Part shown: positions 1-11,741 of the stretch, one piece after another | Layout: every line of letters starts with the position of its first letter | How positions within the stretch are numbered: position 1 is the first letter of the stretch | DNA from: Adiantum capillus-veneris | Lineage: Eukaryota > Streptophyta > Polypodiopsida > Polypodiales > Pteridaceae | DNA: 64,000 nt | Assembly (NCBI GenBank): GCA_014529385.2 | Contig: CM043966.1 | Coordinates: 105,730,087 to 105,794,086, forward strand | Direction of reading: 5' to 3' | Program-made: the position numbers and the translations under genes | The notes under the pieces: model-generated | What the model was told of the DNA's origin: nothing | Databases searched by the model: none | Seen by the model: only the letters and a program-made list of their open reading frames with translations

Positions 1-65
1 ATGTTTCCTGATGAATAGGATTAAGGTCCAGTAGGCAGAAGAGGCTGAAACCTGATCCAGAGCTT

Positions 66-500
66 GTGCCAGGATTTCAACCCTTGCAGGCTCAGTTGCT
101 TAATGTATCTGCCAAAAGAACTGTTGACTTTTGTCAGGACATATCTGAAGAAAAGTCAATTGGTGAAGATCAATTAGAGAGGTCACCAGGGCAAGAGGAT
201 CCCTCACCTTACAAGGCTGTGGTGCCCTCTACAGTACTTCTGAAGAAAAATACAAGAAAGAGGAATATAGACTTCTCAGATGATACAGATGTGCTAGAAG
301 GAAGTCCCTGTGCAACTAAATTTAAAGACAAAGAGGATGTGTCTTCTCTGGAAGACCCAGCTACAACTGATGAGAGGCTGTTTGATTTTGCAGCATCTTG
401 TGGTGCTGGGGACAAGTTTGATCTAGTTCATTCTATGTTTAATCCAAAGTTTGACATTGAAGACCTGTTAGCTCAGCACAGTAATTTCTTGCAGTCCTAG
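66..500 (+). CDS. Upstream exon region of a MYND-finger-like gene (partial)
   Basis: Open frame of 144 codons, acidic and serine-rich, with a basic patch KKNTRKR near residue 60 and a tail ending NFLQS. No catalytic motif is visible. It lies just 5' of, and on the same strand as, the frame at 516-1869 and is probably an earlier exon of the same gene. A possible acceptor (cttgcag) at about 85-91 and another (ttcttgcag) ending near 494 suggest exon borders, but I could not find a junction that keeps the frame open into the next segment, so the join is unresolved. Real coding sequence is likely from the balanced composition and length; the start codon may lie outside the window. Confidence 0.45.
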   Translation: MPGFQPLQAQLLNVSAKRTVDFCQDISEEKSIGEDQLERSPGQEDPSPYKAVVPSTVLLKKNTRKRNIDFSDDTDVLEGSPCATKFKDKEDVSSLEDPATTDERLFDFAASCGAGDKFDLVHSMFNPKFDIEDLLAQHSNFLQS

Positions 501-515
501 AGAGATAAGTTTGAA

Positions 516-1345
516 GTGATGGTGCAGGTAGGAAGGGTTGTTCTGCCTACTATGACTCTTGTGCATTTAAATGACTGTGGTGGAAAGGGACAGGGACTGA
601 AGAAGTATAGGGAATTACCACCTTCTTGCCGACATTCAGCCTGGCCTTTGCATCAAAAAGAATGCAAACTCATTCAGGAAGCCTTTGGCTTTATGATTTA
701 CCTGAACAGCCTATTTGGATTCCTCATGCGGAATCCTGATGAGGTGTTAGAGGAGCAGGATGCAGCACCAGATGAAGAATGCGAGGAGACAACTCATATG
801 CAAGAAGTCGAGGAGGTTGAAGACACAGTCGACCTTGAGGTTGAGGCAATTGAAGTACAAAGAAGTAAGATGCTCTCTGTGAAAACCACAGAAATCAAAC
901 TTCCATTGGATGTCAGTAACTTCACTGAGAAGCATGCTCAGATGATGTTGCCTGCTGTGCCTGACTTCAGGATTGGAGACAGGACCTATATCTTCTTACA
1001 TGATGTGCAAAGTGTCTTTTATTTAAGGGAGGATTTCTCCCTGGCTATTATTTCCAGAGTCCAAGAGGAGAGGAGTGGATTTGTTTCAGAGGATAGTAGT
1101 GATGGTGAGGCAATGGAAACATCCAGCAATCCAATGGAATGCCTTCGAAGATGCTTTGAGAAAGCTGAAAAATACAAGGAGACACTACCTGATGAAGCCA
1201 CCTTCCAAGCAATAAGACAAAGCCTAAGACCATCGAAAAGTAACAAAGAAGTGGAGGATTGGTTTAACCATTCAGGTCAGGGGTCAACTGCATTTGTAGA
1301 CCTGTGGCAAGAAAACCTCTTTCTGCAGGATGAGAGCTTCATGGT

Positions 1346-1414
<69 letters not shown>

Positions 1415-1869
1415 TGTCACTTCTGACATGGTATGTGCAGTCTTGGATTGCTGACAAGGATGACTTCCTTCGGCGCCGGACAAGAGAGTATCGAGGAAGG
1501 GATGCGGCCCTAGCACAGTACCTTTCAAAGCTTTGCGAGTCGCCGATAGTAGTTTTTCACAATTCCATGTCACAAGAGGGTTCAATAGCAACTTACACAT
1601 TCAAGACACTATCACGCTTCTTGGGTGGACCGGTGCTGCCCAAAAGTGCAGATAAAGTCATTCTTGTGGACAAAGTGTTTGCTAGAGATTGTTTTGGTTA
1701 CTGCCCAGGCTATACAGGTGGTCGGGCAGCGTATTACTACACCTACACAGCAATTGCACTAGCTCTTGGTAGACAAAACCCAGATGAACTTTTAGAGTAT
1801 GGCAAACATCTCATGATTCGTTACAAGGGTGACGTGCCAAAAAACAAAATTGAACCTTCAAAATCTTGA
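516..1869 (+). CDS. MYND-type zinc-finger-like protein, two exons (516-1343, 1441-1869)
   Basis: Two frames join cleanly: the first ends ...ESFM at 1343 before gtaactc, and the second resumes at 1441 after tgtgcag as SWIADKDDFLRRR, both in phase 0. This gives about 418 residues. Residues 38-50 (CRHSAWPLHQKEC) match the second half of a MYND zinc finger (C-x-x-x-W-x-x-H-x-x-x-C pattern). The first cysteine pair is not visible, so either an exon is missed or the finger is degenerate. Residues about 74-116 are strongly acidic. The C-terminal part (FHNSMSQEGS, YCPGYTGGRAAYYYTYTAIA) is well formed but I do not recognise its family. MYND fingers usually mediate protein-protein contacts; that role is inferred. 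The start at 516 is arbitrary because the true start probably lies in an upstream exon. Confidence 0.6.
1344..1440 (+). other. 97-bp GT-AG intron whose pyrimidine tract is a (TC)n microsatellite
   Basis: The intron starts gtaactc and ends gtatgtgcag. A (TC)n run of about 64 nt (1348-1411) fills most of it. The flanking exons are both in phase 0, which supports removal by splicing. Confidence 0.75.
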
Positions 1870-1932
1870 TACACTTCAAGTAGCAATTGTATAAGATCAT
1901 GTATTACATAAATTTTGTACAATGTCATCCAC

Positions 1933-4783
1933 TCAGAGTATCTTTCTCCACTTGTGATTCACATACACCATTGTCTCTCTCCACCTTCGTTGACTTTCAC
2001 GAGCTCCGGAGTTGTTGTATGCCATTGATCTTTTAACTTTTTGTTGTTGTAAATGTCTGATGGCTTGTGCTGTTGCTGAATTTGCCAAGACTTCTTTTGC
2101 CTGCATTCGATGAATGATTCTACGATAGAACCATTCAAATAGTTCTCTCAAACTGTTAGCCTTGATTCGAGAGCCACCATGTCGTGTGTGCCTGAAATAA
2201 GCATTTCTCGCCATGTAATGAGACTTTTCCATTCCTTGGGTATTCCATATTGCCGGGTTCCCATACTTCTGTATAAAATATGGCAAATGATTGAAGATGA
2301 TGTGCTGGATATGAAAACAGATTAGTTAGAATGTTTTACAGTCACATATTTGCACATAAGAGAGAAAGAAATACATAATAATACCATGTAGTGAGTAATC
2401 TGGGTGTCTGTCCATGCTGTCTTGAATGATTTTTTCAGAAGGTTGAGATTTTCCTTGAACTTGTTCATATCACCTTGTGACCAGTCATCTTTGTCGCACA
2501 TCAAAAATAGGATGTCTATTGATCGCCAAACCTCAGCCTTCGCGTTACGAGTAGTTGGTTCATGGTCTTTGACTGCAATATGTAGCTTTTTCCAGCTCTG
2601 ATACTCTACCTTGATAACATAAGATGTGTTATATATTTTTCCATGTTTTGTTAGCTTTGGATCTCTTGTACCTTGGGGCTTAGATAAAAACCTCCGTGCC
2701 TTCACCCCACCGATGGATGGTTTGCATGGGACATCCTTCTCAGCAGTTGATCTCTTTTTATCCCGCTGGATTTTCACATTGCCACCATGAAGCCCCATAT
2801 CCGACAGTACCATTTCTAAGCACTGCAGGGCTACTTGTCGTTCTGCGGAGTTCTTAATCTTCCAAGCAAACCCGATGTATAAGTAGACCAATTTCTCCAC
2901 AATTCTACAAAGGGCATGCATTGTACAAATGTGGACATTCACAAGTGGTATTTTCAAAATCGGTCGAAAAGCAGGATCCTCAATGTGACGTGTTGGAGCT
3001 TTTCTCCACCACTTTGGGTCCATGACCTTTGCAGGCTCCATGCAGAACAAACACGGTGACTTTGCCATTGCACCCATTCCACAATTATACATGCACTTTA
3101 ATGTTTTGAGGTCACCTGCAAGATGCCACTGAACTTGAAAGTCTCCCCTTCCATCTAAACGTAGTACCTCTCCCTGGTTAGTCTGTCGATCAATCACCTC
3201 CGGAATATTAGTTCGATGGAACACCCAATATAGAATCTCATGATCTTCTTTCTTTACCTGCAACACAAAATAAATGAGACTTAAGTAGATCTGAACATTT
3301 GAGCTTACTTGAGAATCTCGCTTACCTCAAACGCACCAAGCCACCATATGTTAGATTCTGATTGAACACTAAAATATAAAGGATCATCACTGGGACACTT
3401 TGAGAGGGCTCTATTCATTAAAGTAATAGTAACACGCTCTAGCTTTTTCTCTTTAACAAGCTCACACTCATCCAGTTTTAACACAAAATGTAATACCCCA
3501 CGTGACTCTTCAAATGTGATGTTGTAAAACTCCACCATTCTCTTCTGTAATATCCGCAGGTCCATAAAAATATTGTTGAACTCATCATATGCCATGTTTG
3601 CTCCATGGCCACTGTAAGTTGCTTTAATATGAAAGGGCTGTCCAATATAGTCTCCCTGTGCCTCGTTAAGCTGAAGCCTCTCTTTCCAAACACTTGAGGC
3701 TGATGGTAGAAGTTTGGATTTTATACCCTTCCTAACAAAGATGGATGAGACAGACTTTTGGATAGCCGAATATCCTCTTTTGCTTACACCAAGTGAATCA
3801 AGTGTGCCTTGTATCTCTTTTGCAGGCATTGAGTTCTCTGAAATAAAGCGGTCCACTACATTTTGTTGTAGGACCTTAAACTTCTTGTCATGTACTATAT
3901 CTGCTGCCAGGCTTCTACTTATAAGTGGCTTCAATCTCTTTCCTATATTGGCTTTGGGATCAATGTTTTCCTTGTCAGGATAGATTGAATCTCTACATGA
4001 AGACAATGCATAAGTAAATAACAGAAAATTTGCTTCACTAACACTATTTAGGCACATGAAAACAATGCATAACAAGAAAAAACAAAAAGATTACTTAACT
4101 AAGACAATGTAGCCAACCAAGAAGCATCACCTTAATGCTCGGATTCTTTTCTTGAGACCTCCTGATGCAACCTGCAATGTTTCAAGATTGCGCAATTTCT
4201 TCTTTCGGATACGACCACCCAAGATGGTGTCCTTCATTTGACAACTTCGCACCTTTCCTTTCAGTTCTTGTACCTCTGTTTTATGTTGCAAAATGGTAAC
4301 CTGATCTGTAGAATGTAAATGTGAAAGGCGAACAATCTCACATTGTTGAGCTTGGAGAATGCTCTTGTAAGTTTCAGCTTCTCTTGTAAGTGATTTACAA
4401 TAACCTAGAAGGCCCTTTTCTCCATCACCAGCAAAGGTCAATAAGCTTGTAGGATTGACAAACGATGGAGACGCATTAGTCATTGGATTCTTAGGGTAGA
4501 GAGAGCCTCTCGTCCAGATATCTATGTGTTTAGCTCCTTGAGCTCTTAGCGTGTCTATGGAAGCGGGAGGTATATGTATGTTTGTTTTACTGCGCTTAAT
4601 CAATGGTTGGTACTCATTGTCCAAATCAATGTGAAGGTGATATTTGGCTCGTTTCTGGGTAACATTTGTGCCATTCGAGGAGTGCGCCATTAGCCAAATG
4701 TGCAGGTTTAATGGAAAGTGAATAGCGGCTGCGGATTCGTCCCTCCATGTTAGCCTCATTCCCTCCATATTGACGAGGTTCAT
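1933..4783 (-). CDS. Predicted DDE/RNase H-fold transposase-derived protein, four exons
   Basis: Four - strand exons join with consistent phases: 4783-4131, 3992-3326, 3257-2385 and 2304-1933. Introns are 4130-3993, 3325-3258 and 2384-2305, each GT-AG. Exon lengths sum to 2565 nt, an exact multiple of three: 854 residues plus stop. Exon 1 holds an apparently coiled-coil region near residues 125-215. Candidate acidic triad: D in LKLDECE (about 392), D in WHLAGDLKTLK (about 489), E in TQGMEKSHY (about 757). A putative zinc site CLFC (about 509-512) with HICTMH (about 548-553) follows the second D, as in several DDE transposases with a C2H2 insertion, RAG1 included. Function is inferred; I cannot name the family. 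The start could instead be the internal MAHSSNG. No terminal repeats were seen beside it, and the intact four-exon frame fits a host-adopted gene. Confidence 0.75.
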
Positions 4784-5301
4784 TCAATGCAACTGAAAAG
4801 AGGATTATCCCTCAATCACTACGAATGAATGTTCAGAAGAGTAAGGAATCTACTTAAAGTACACTTTTTGAACTTTTACTATGAAAGACCCAGCTCTTTT
4901 ATTTGCCATTTTTTCTAGAGAGAGAGTGCAAAAAATACATTTTCTTAGAAGGCCCTCCAAATGACCTCCGAAATTTCCTAATGGCTTTTTGTGCTAGTTA
5001 GCAGTATCAAGTTAGCACATCTTCAAAAAGTTGGGCGTCCGGTAAAATTTTTACAAATAATATCAAAATTTGTCGGAGGTTGTACATTTGGATTCCTTGT
5101 TTCAAGTGCTTTCTATTGATATATCATATGTCATAGATCTTGGAGATGTAGCTCAAGTTATTGTACTAGTTAGCATATGTCAAAATTATGCTAGTTAGCA
5201 TTGTCCGGGACATGAAAAAGCATGACATGTTAACATGCTTTCACCCATCTGTATAATCAAGTTTCATAGCATTGCTACACCAAGATACACCAAGAAAAGG
5301 A

Positions 5302-5347
<46 letters not shown>

Positions 5348-6390
5348 AGAAGTAGAGCATTCCTGAATTTGTTGAACAAGGGTTAGCACCTCATGAAAAA
5401 TAATGTCTATGAGAAGCTCCGAAGCTTGGTATTAAACAATGCTTTGTAGCATCTTACATATGTTCATGTTTGTTAGAATCTATCAAGAGGTTGTGGTATG
5501 CATTACTTTAAGAAATGCAATAGACTAGACATGTAGGAAGAGAGTATTGATAGTGTTCCACTTGGAAAAGAAGATATCCCTACAAAAATAGAGGCGATGT
5601 TTCTTTCGCCGCAACAACGCGTGGGTCACATATTAGTCTTAATTAGAAAGAGGTGCATGATGTATCAAGAGATAAATAGAGAGGGGGATAGAGTGTAATT
5701 GAAGTGCTCTATGTGCGGTTGGAGGATGAGGTGTTTCAATCCGAACCACAGAGGCAGTAGACGGTGTGCATCTTCATGTATCCCTAATTTTTCTTCCCTG
5801 TAACTCCACATATCTTCACCAATTTTAGCTCAATTTGGACGTAGTAAAGCCTGGCCACATGCGGGATGCATCATTTGTAATCCAAGAATCATCCATATTT
5901 ATAAATCTTCAAAGTTAACCCACCCTCGCATTGCATCTTCCCTGTCCAAAGAAGCTCAAAATTGCAAACCCTGCATACACACTAATTAGTATGTACATAC
6001 TTTTGGCATCTCAAGTCTGATTAAACATATCCCATAGCTTGTGTCAGAGACTATCAAGAAAAATCCTGGCGAGTTGAATCCGATCACTTGGCATGCATCC
6101 CAAAACTGGTCCAAAAATAGCAGGCCCGACCTCCAAAAAATATTAACTAGTCATAACTTTTCTTTCTGAAGTCTGATTTAGCGAGTCATAAAGAGAGGCT
6201 AGGAGAGCACATCAAGCACTACCTTTTCAGCCCATAAACCCGCATTCTGTCCAAAATACTTTGGAAACACTAGGCCATCACAACTACACTTGCATATGCT
6301 CGCACTCACGAGTAGTAAATGGGAGGGATAGAGAGACACAAGAAGTTTTGGACAAATTCTCACAATAATTCCCACATTGTGACTTACCTC
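4784..6390. other. Non-coding stretch, no gene recognised
   Basis: AT-rich sequence with one (CT)n run at 5304-5344. Around 6150-6225 a segment beginning cataacttttctttctg resembles 18672-18745, suggesting shared ancestry in a dispersed element. No open frame with coding character was seen. Confidence 0.6.
5304..5344. repeat. (CT)n microsatellite
   Basis: About 20 CT units in intergenic DNA. Confidence 0.95.
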
Positions 6391-6533
6391 AACATCGTGA
6401 GCTTCTGTTAGGGAGGGACCGCATACCTAGCTAGGTATGATTGGGGGCAGCGGATCGCCAGCCCGGTGGTCCCCTGCCCCCAATCGTACCTAGCTAGGTA
6501 TGTGGTGCCTCTCGAGCAGAAGCTCATGATGTT
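6391..6533. mobile_element. 143-bp foldback (MITE-like) inverted repeat
   Basis: Left arm 6391-6450 (aacatcgtgagcttctg, then a segment with cctagctagg and ttgggggcag) is the imperfect reverse complement of right arm 6474-6533 (ctgcccccaa, cctagctagg, cagaagctcatgatgtt). The arms are interrupted by a few mismatches and a short GC-rich loop. No clear target duplication flanks it. Too short to encode protein. Confidence 0.7.
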
Positions 6534-6601
6534 ATTCATTGAATGAAAACATTGGAAAAGACTCTGGTTTCCTACATGAGAAAATTTCTAAATCTTCTTG
6601 T

Positions 6602-6606
<5 letters not shown>

Positions 6607-6647
<41 letters not shown>
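6607..6647. repeat. (GA)n microsatellite
   Basis: About 20 GA units. Confidence 0.95.
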
Positions 6648-6649
<2 letters not shown>

Positions 6650-7208
6650 AGAAGTGAGTTCGAGACCATGGTGGGAGAGAAGAGTAGCGCAGGGGGAAAC
6701 CGAAGGAAGTTGAGGGCATCAGCAGCAGCATGCAACAAAGGGGTACCATCTAGAGTCGGAAATACCGTTCGACAATGAGAGGTCTTCCATATTAAGGGCA
6801 AACATGCTGCCTCTAATTAGCACCACCTGCTCTAGCAAGAAGCTTCTCTGGAGCACGGGCAAAGCTGTTTGGATCACCGGTACTACCTTCCTTACTCTCA
6901 CGACAAGCCATAGGACTAGACCATGAGTCTGGGCCTACTAAAAAAAAAGGTATAACACATACTACTCGCTCAATGGCTCGTTCTCGATCTTATTTTTCTC
7001 CTCCTCTCTCAAACTTTAGTCAAAAAACGGGAAGGCAATGTAAGGGCAAGTCAATGGTCGAACACGTGCCGTACCCTGGCTTTGCTCGATCTCATTTCAC
7101 CTAATCAATCAAATTGTCTTCATGTGGTGCTACATTAAGTGCCTCGATATTTAAAAAAAAACATAGACCTGCCCCTTTAGCTAGTGCCCTTTAACCAAGT
7201 TTCATCAA

Positions 7209-7324
7209 TTCCAAGTCCCAATCCATAAACACTTTCAACATCAAATCATTATAAAGTAAATCCAAATTCCAAGTCCAAATCCATAAACACTGTCAACATC
7301 AAATCATCATAAAGTAAATCCAAA
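7209..7324. repeat. 58-bp tandem duplication
   Basis: Copies start with ttccaagtccc at 7209 and ttccaagtcca at 7267. Both run through catcaaatcat to aaagtaaatccaaa with only a few substitutions. Confidence 0.85.
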
Positions 7325-8333
7325 TTCATAGAATCCATATCATTTCCATAAGATGCCTAGGTAAGCAAAAGCATACTAGTAGCAATGGTGGCCAACCAGT
7401 GCATCATGATTTTGAAATTAATGTTGCTTGAATCGATGAATCGACACTAATTGAGCGTGCTACCTAAATCAACAAGTATGAACTTGTACTGCTTAAACAA
7501 GAGGATTTGTAATATTATTGCTTAAACTGGTTCATTTCCTATATGTGGTCGTGCTGCCCAAATCAAAGAATTTCACTATTAGCTAGTGTTGCTTAAATCG
7601 GCAAATCTACATAGGATGAATATTTGCACACTACCTAATTCGGTATATTTATGCACATGTGACCATTGGACAATATTGCGTCAGCAGAACACATGTTCTA
7701 TCATTTCTTCAATTCAAAATATAAGTGAGTGCTAGGAAAAAACTTACAACTTGAATATGCATTACATCAAATGACCTTTGCTTATCTATAAGAGTTTATT
7801 TTCATAGCTAAAATGGACCTCTAGAACGAGCAACATGATATAGTTGATTGAAAATTGCCAAAATTAGGGAGGTATATAAAAAATATGCTCTTGCATATGA
7901 TTTGCGTGTCGAGGAAATCACTTAATAATTATGTAACTATCACATGAGTGTAGCAAAAGGGGTTATTAAATGTTAATTTTTTTCACATTTTCACATATAG
8001 AAACGTATCATAGAATAATTGGGGGAAAAAATTATAGGTTAAATAGAAAAAGGAAAAAAATTATAGGCTGAATAGGAAAGGGATTTATTTTATTTGTCAA
8101 GAATTCATAAATAAGGAGTTTTAGACATAGACCTTGAACGCACATGACATACACAATTATACGAGGAAGGTAAAGATACCCATGTGGTAATGCTTGATAA
8201 GTATGGATGCCAGTACTCTGTCGTAGAACGCAAGGATCTCGGGAGATATACGTACTTTGGAGGACCTATCTATTAGTAGTACATCACTCCTGGCACACCT
8301 AGACCATCTGCTTCTTAAACGAGGCTAGAAAAC

Positions 8334-8335
<2 letters not shown>

Positions 8336-8391
<56 letters not shown>

Positions 8392-8453
8392 TAGAGAAAG
8401 ATAGAGAAAAATAGAGATAGGGAGAGGTAGTGGAAGACACAAGGGGAGAGAGA

Positions 8454-8527
<74 letters not shown>
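8336..8527. repeat. Compound (GA)n-(TA)n-(GA)n microsatellite
   Basis: (GA)n at about 8336-8388, an impure purine tract to about 8454, (TA)n at about 8455-8495, and a second (GA)n to 8527. Low-complexity frames on both strands here are artefacts of the repeat. Confidence 0.95.
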
Positions 8528-8533
<6 letters not shown>

Positions 8534-8540
8534 GAAAACA

Positions 8541-8730
8541 AGAAGCTCGCTCCAAAAATTCTTTTTGGAGCGAGCTATTTCTCTAGATTTGATCAATTGA
8601 GCAATATCTGAAAAAAAGCTCACTCTAGAAGCTCGCTCCAAGAACCCATTTTGGAGCGAGCTTTTTTCTAGAAAGTTGGTTAGTTGAGCAATATTTGAAA
8701 AAAGATCACTCTAAAGCTTGCTCCATTCCA
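8541..8730. repeat. 86-bp tandem repeat, each unit carrying a hairpin
   Basis: Two units begin gctcgctcca at 8545 and 8631. Each contains gctcgctcc and its reverse complement ggagcgagc separated by about 13 nt, then a shared ttgagcaatat tail. A third, degenerate unit starts near 8714 (agcttgctcc). Confidence 0.8.
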
Positions 8731-8989
8731 ATCCCCAAAGGATGGTTACACCATGGAATCTTGAAGTACATCATCTACTTGATTCAAGAAAGGCTTTGCA
8801 AGAGCATAATCATGTATTGTAACCAAGATCTCTCTTGAGAGAATAATAATACATGTCCTTTGGAGGTGGGACCGAAGCAAATCCGATCCTCATCAATTTC
8901 TTCACCCTTACTTTCGTAATTCTCTTCAAGTTTCGTTTGTAGAGAGGGGTAGGGTCACGCAGATAGGGTCAATACTTTTTTTTAAAAAA

Positions 8990-9485
8990 GAATATTACCA
9001 AAATACCCATCTAATTTGTGGAATTTACCAAATTACCCCTCAAATTTCAAGAATTCCCAAAACATCCCCAATATTTTTTCATAAATTCCCAAAATGCTCT
9101 TCAAATTTTTCAAAATTCCCAAAATACCCCTGGCTGCGAGATTAAATTTTTCCAAAGATAAAAATATTGTAGTTTTTAATAAGAAGATAGATTTTCTATG
9201 AATACAAGATGCTAAAACTAGAATTTGAGTTGGTTATGTAGCCCTTGGAGATGAATTGCTTCGTTGTTTTCACACATAAGTACCTTTTTTTACGAGGTAA
9301 TTTGTGACAAATTACATGCTAAGCACTCAATTAAAATGGATCTCAATTGTTCAAAAGGAATAAAGAGTAGAAAATCTTGAACAATCCAACAAAATAGACA
9401 CAAGGGTATGTTGGGAAATTCTGAAATTTGAGGGATATTTTGGAAATTTCCACAAATTGACTCAGGGTATTTTGGTAAATTTTCC
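8990..9485. mobile_element. 496-bp TIR element (MITE), copy 1
   Basis: Terminal inverted repeats of about 80 bp: the left end (attaccaaaatacccatc, continuing through aatttgtggaattt and cccctcaaattt) is matched in reverse complement by the right end at about 9405-9485. The ends are built from degenerate aattaccaaaatacccc units. TTAAAAAA occurs on both flanks (8982-8989 and 9486-9493), a likely target duplication, although A/T-rich sequence makes its length uncertain. The interior has no convincing ORF. A relative lies inverted at 44390-44826. Confidence 0.7.
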
Positions 9486-9499
9486 TTAAAAAACGTCAA

Positions 9500-11600
9500 G
9501 CAAACCAGGGATCTGTTGTAGCATGCAGTGCCACAGGAAAGGAAAACGGTGCCACATGCATATAATGCAATAGTGTGCGTCTTGGGCAAACGATGGCGAG
9601 GCGGAATGACGTTGAGGTATTTACAGCGGATGACAATACAATGACGCGTGCAATGTGATGGCAAGCAATGGGAGGACTTTTTTTTCATGATTGAAGGGAT
9701 TGGGGCATTGGATTGCATCCACAGACGTCAGTGTATAAAAGAAACAACTATGCTCCTGTGTTGGTTTTTTCTCTTGTTTATGTGCTGGTGCAAAGGATCC
9801 TGGCAGGCTTTGGAAGCTTTAAATTGCCATTATGTGAGTGAGGCACGCCTGGATATCCTATGACATTGGATTTTTTCATTAGTGAGAGCACGCAAAATAT
9901 AGGAGCTTTTAAGAAGTTGTTGCGTCATGACTTTACCTTTGCATCTTGCAGATAAATGCACTTGAGACTTGAGCTCTAGCTCACATCGATTTTTTTAAAT
10001 GATCACAATAGACTCATTGGGCAAGAAATTATCCTCACAAAAAGTGGTTCTAGAAGCAAAATGATCAGATCAAGTAGCCTTTTGGAGGTCCCTGCAAGGC
10101 ACCTCTTTAAGATATATTTAATCCTTAAATTTGCAATTACAAGGTCTCAAAGAATTAAGAGGTAGCTCAGAATCCAATGTTGCACAAGTTGCCAGGGAAC
10201 TTAAGTGAGATGAGAACTTTTGGTAACTAGTAAACTAGAGCTTTCCACAACTACATCTTGTCAAAATACCTTGCCTCTTTGCTTTTATCTTGGACTCCTT
10301 CCTTAAAATATTGTCTAAGACCTCATGCATGTCAGCACCTATGTTCAAAAATCCATTCATGAGATCCCATGACAGCTAGACATGTTAACCTCTCAATCAA
10401 TTTAACTTGCTTGTACAAGCACTTGCTAAATTCTATGAAATGGTTCTCCGTTTTACTCAGATTTTTCACTATAACTATGACTCTATCAATTTCTCTCTCA
10501 AGCATAGAAATGTTTTCTTCACAAGTATTAACTCCAAAGGAACGCTCTCAATGTGATGCAACCATTTTGAAAAGAGCTGACAACCTTCTATGCTTCCTTG
10601 GTTGATTTTTCCCCTTTCTTGGTCTTGTATATCTAGACAAGCCCCAATTTTCACTTGCAAGCTTCCTTTAAAGAATGTCATTGTCTGTAAATCTGTTTGA
10701 GTAAAGAAGACGTTAGAACTCAGCTTTTGTCACAACTAAGAATTCAGCAACGACTAAACATCTATTTGTTTCATATGAGCCTCATAGAATGGGCCCTTCT
10801 TTTGTTTTCTTAGTAGATCTTAACATGGATTAAATGTTAGTCAAGTCTGGTAAAAATCAGTAGAAAAATCATACCTCAAGATTCTCGTTGAGATGGTCAT
10901 GAGGCAGTTGGGTATGCATACATTGGGCACGTCACTTCATCATTGCCACTACATATGTCATCAATGTAGTTGAAGCGGGTGCATCCACAACTTATTGTTC
11001 TCATTTCCTCCACCATTTTCGTGTCAAGATGGCAAGAGGAAAGGGAGGGTTGCTCAAGGGTGATGCACTACGAAGCTGAGAGAGAGAGAGAGAGAGAGAG
11101 TACACTTGTTCTCACTTGCTTTAGGCACTTGTTTTTGCTTGCTTACAAAAGTGGAGCTGTTTCATGCTTTAGGAGGTTCTCTGATAGCATTGTAGTCTTA
11201 CAAGGTTGTGTGTTGACTTTATTGCAAAATCTAGGTGCCAAATTTTTGGTGGGCTATTTTTGAGAGGAGGCTAGGTATGCCACATGGAATTGAATTATAT
11301 ATGTTTCGAGTATGAAGAGATTGCTTGCTTGTGTCTCGAGTAAAAAAGTTTCATAATGGTTCTAAAATCTCATTTTGTCTCCAATAAGTGCCAGTTTTGT
11401 GGTATGAAAGTAATGTGTATGGCATAATTTTTTTCTTTCACCATTATTGATCTCTTGTATCAATTTGCTCGGATTTATCTTCGCTCGGTTTTTCTTGCTC
11501 AGTGAGTAGAAACCCCTTTAGAGGAGACAGGGAATTTTTGTTGGGCTGATTTCGTTACACATTCACACACACTATAACATTTAATCACACATTATAACAT
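9500..11600. other. Non-coding stretch, no gene recognised
   Basis: Only short frames without recognisable motifs, plus a (GA)n run at 11078-11100 and a short repeat of ataacatttaat at 11573-11604. Confidence 0.55.
11078..11100. repeat. (GA)n microsatellite
   Basis: About 11 GA units. Confidence 0.9.
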
Positions 11601-11603
11601 TTA

Positions 11604-11741
11604 ATAAAAAAGTGATGACCTACCCTCATGACCCTAATTCCCCTCCGTGGTCTATTGCTGCAACCAGTCTGCGCCGGCGCGGATTGGTTGCGGCAAACAG
11701 ACCAGGGAGGGGAAGGGTCATGAGGGTAGGGTGATTTTTTA
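11604..11741. mobile_element. 138-bp foldback (MITE-like) inverted repeat
   Basis: Arms pair around the centre gcgccggcgc at 11671-11680. Left arm segments ctaccctcatgaccct, cccctcc, tggtct and gcaacca recur as reverse complements in the right arm (ggttgc, agacca, ggagggg, agggtcatgagggtag). Outer ends are aataaaaaa and ttttttagc. No coding capacity. Confidence 0.75.

Larger units (their letters stand above)
6534..8335. other. Non-coding stretch with microsatellite and short tandem duplication
   Basis: Holds a (GA)n run at 6607-6647 and a two-copy 58-bp tandem repeat at 7209-7324. No coding region is supported. Confidence 0.6.

Noticed and set aside
8299-8641. Long low-complexity frames (Ser-Leu and Tyr-Ile runs)
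   Set aside because: They are translations of the (GA)n and (TA)n microsatellites, not genes.
9290-9863. Frames of 142 and 71 codons around 9.3-9.9 kb
   Set aside because: No motif; the first overlaps the end of a TIR element, so chance open frames are likelier.
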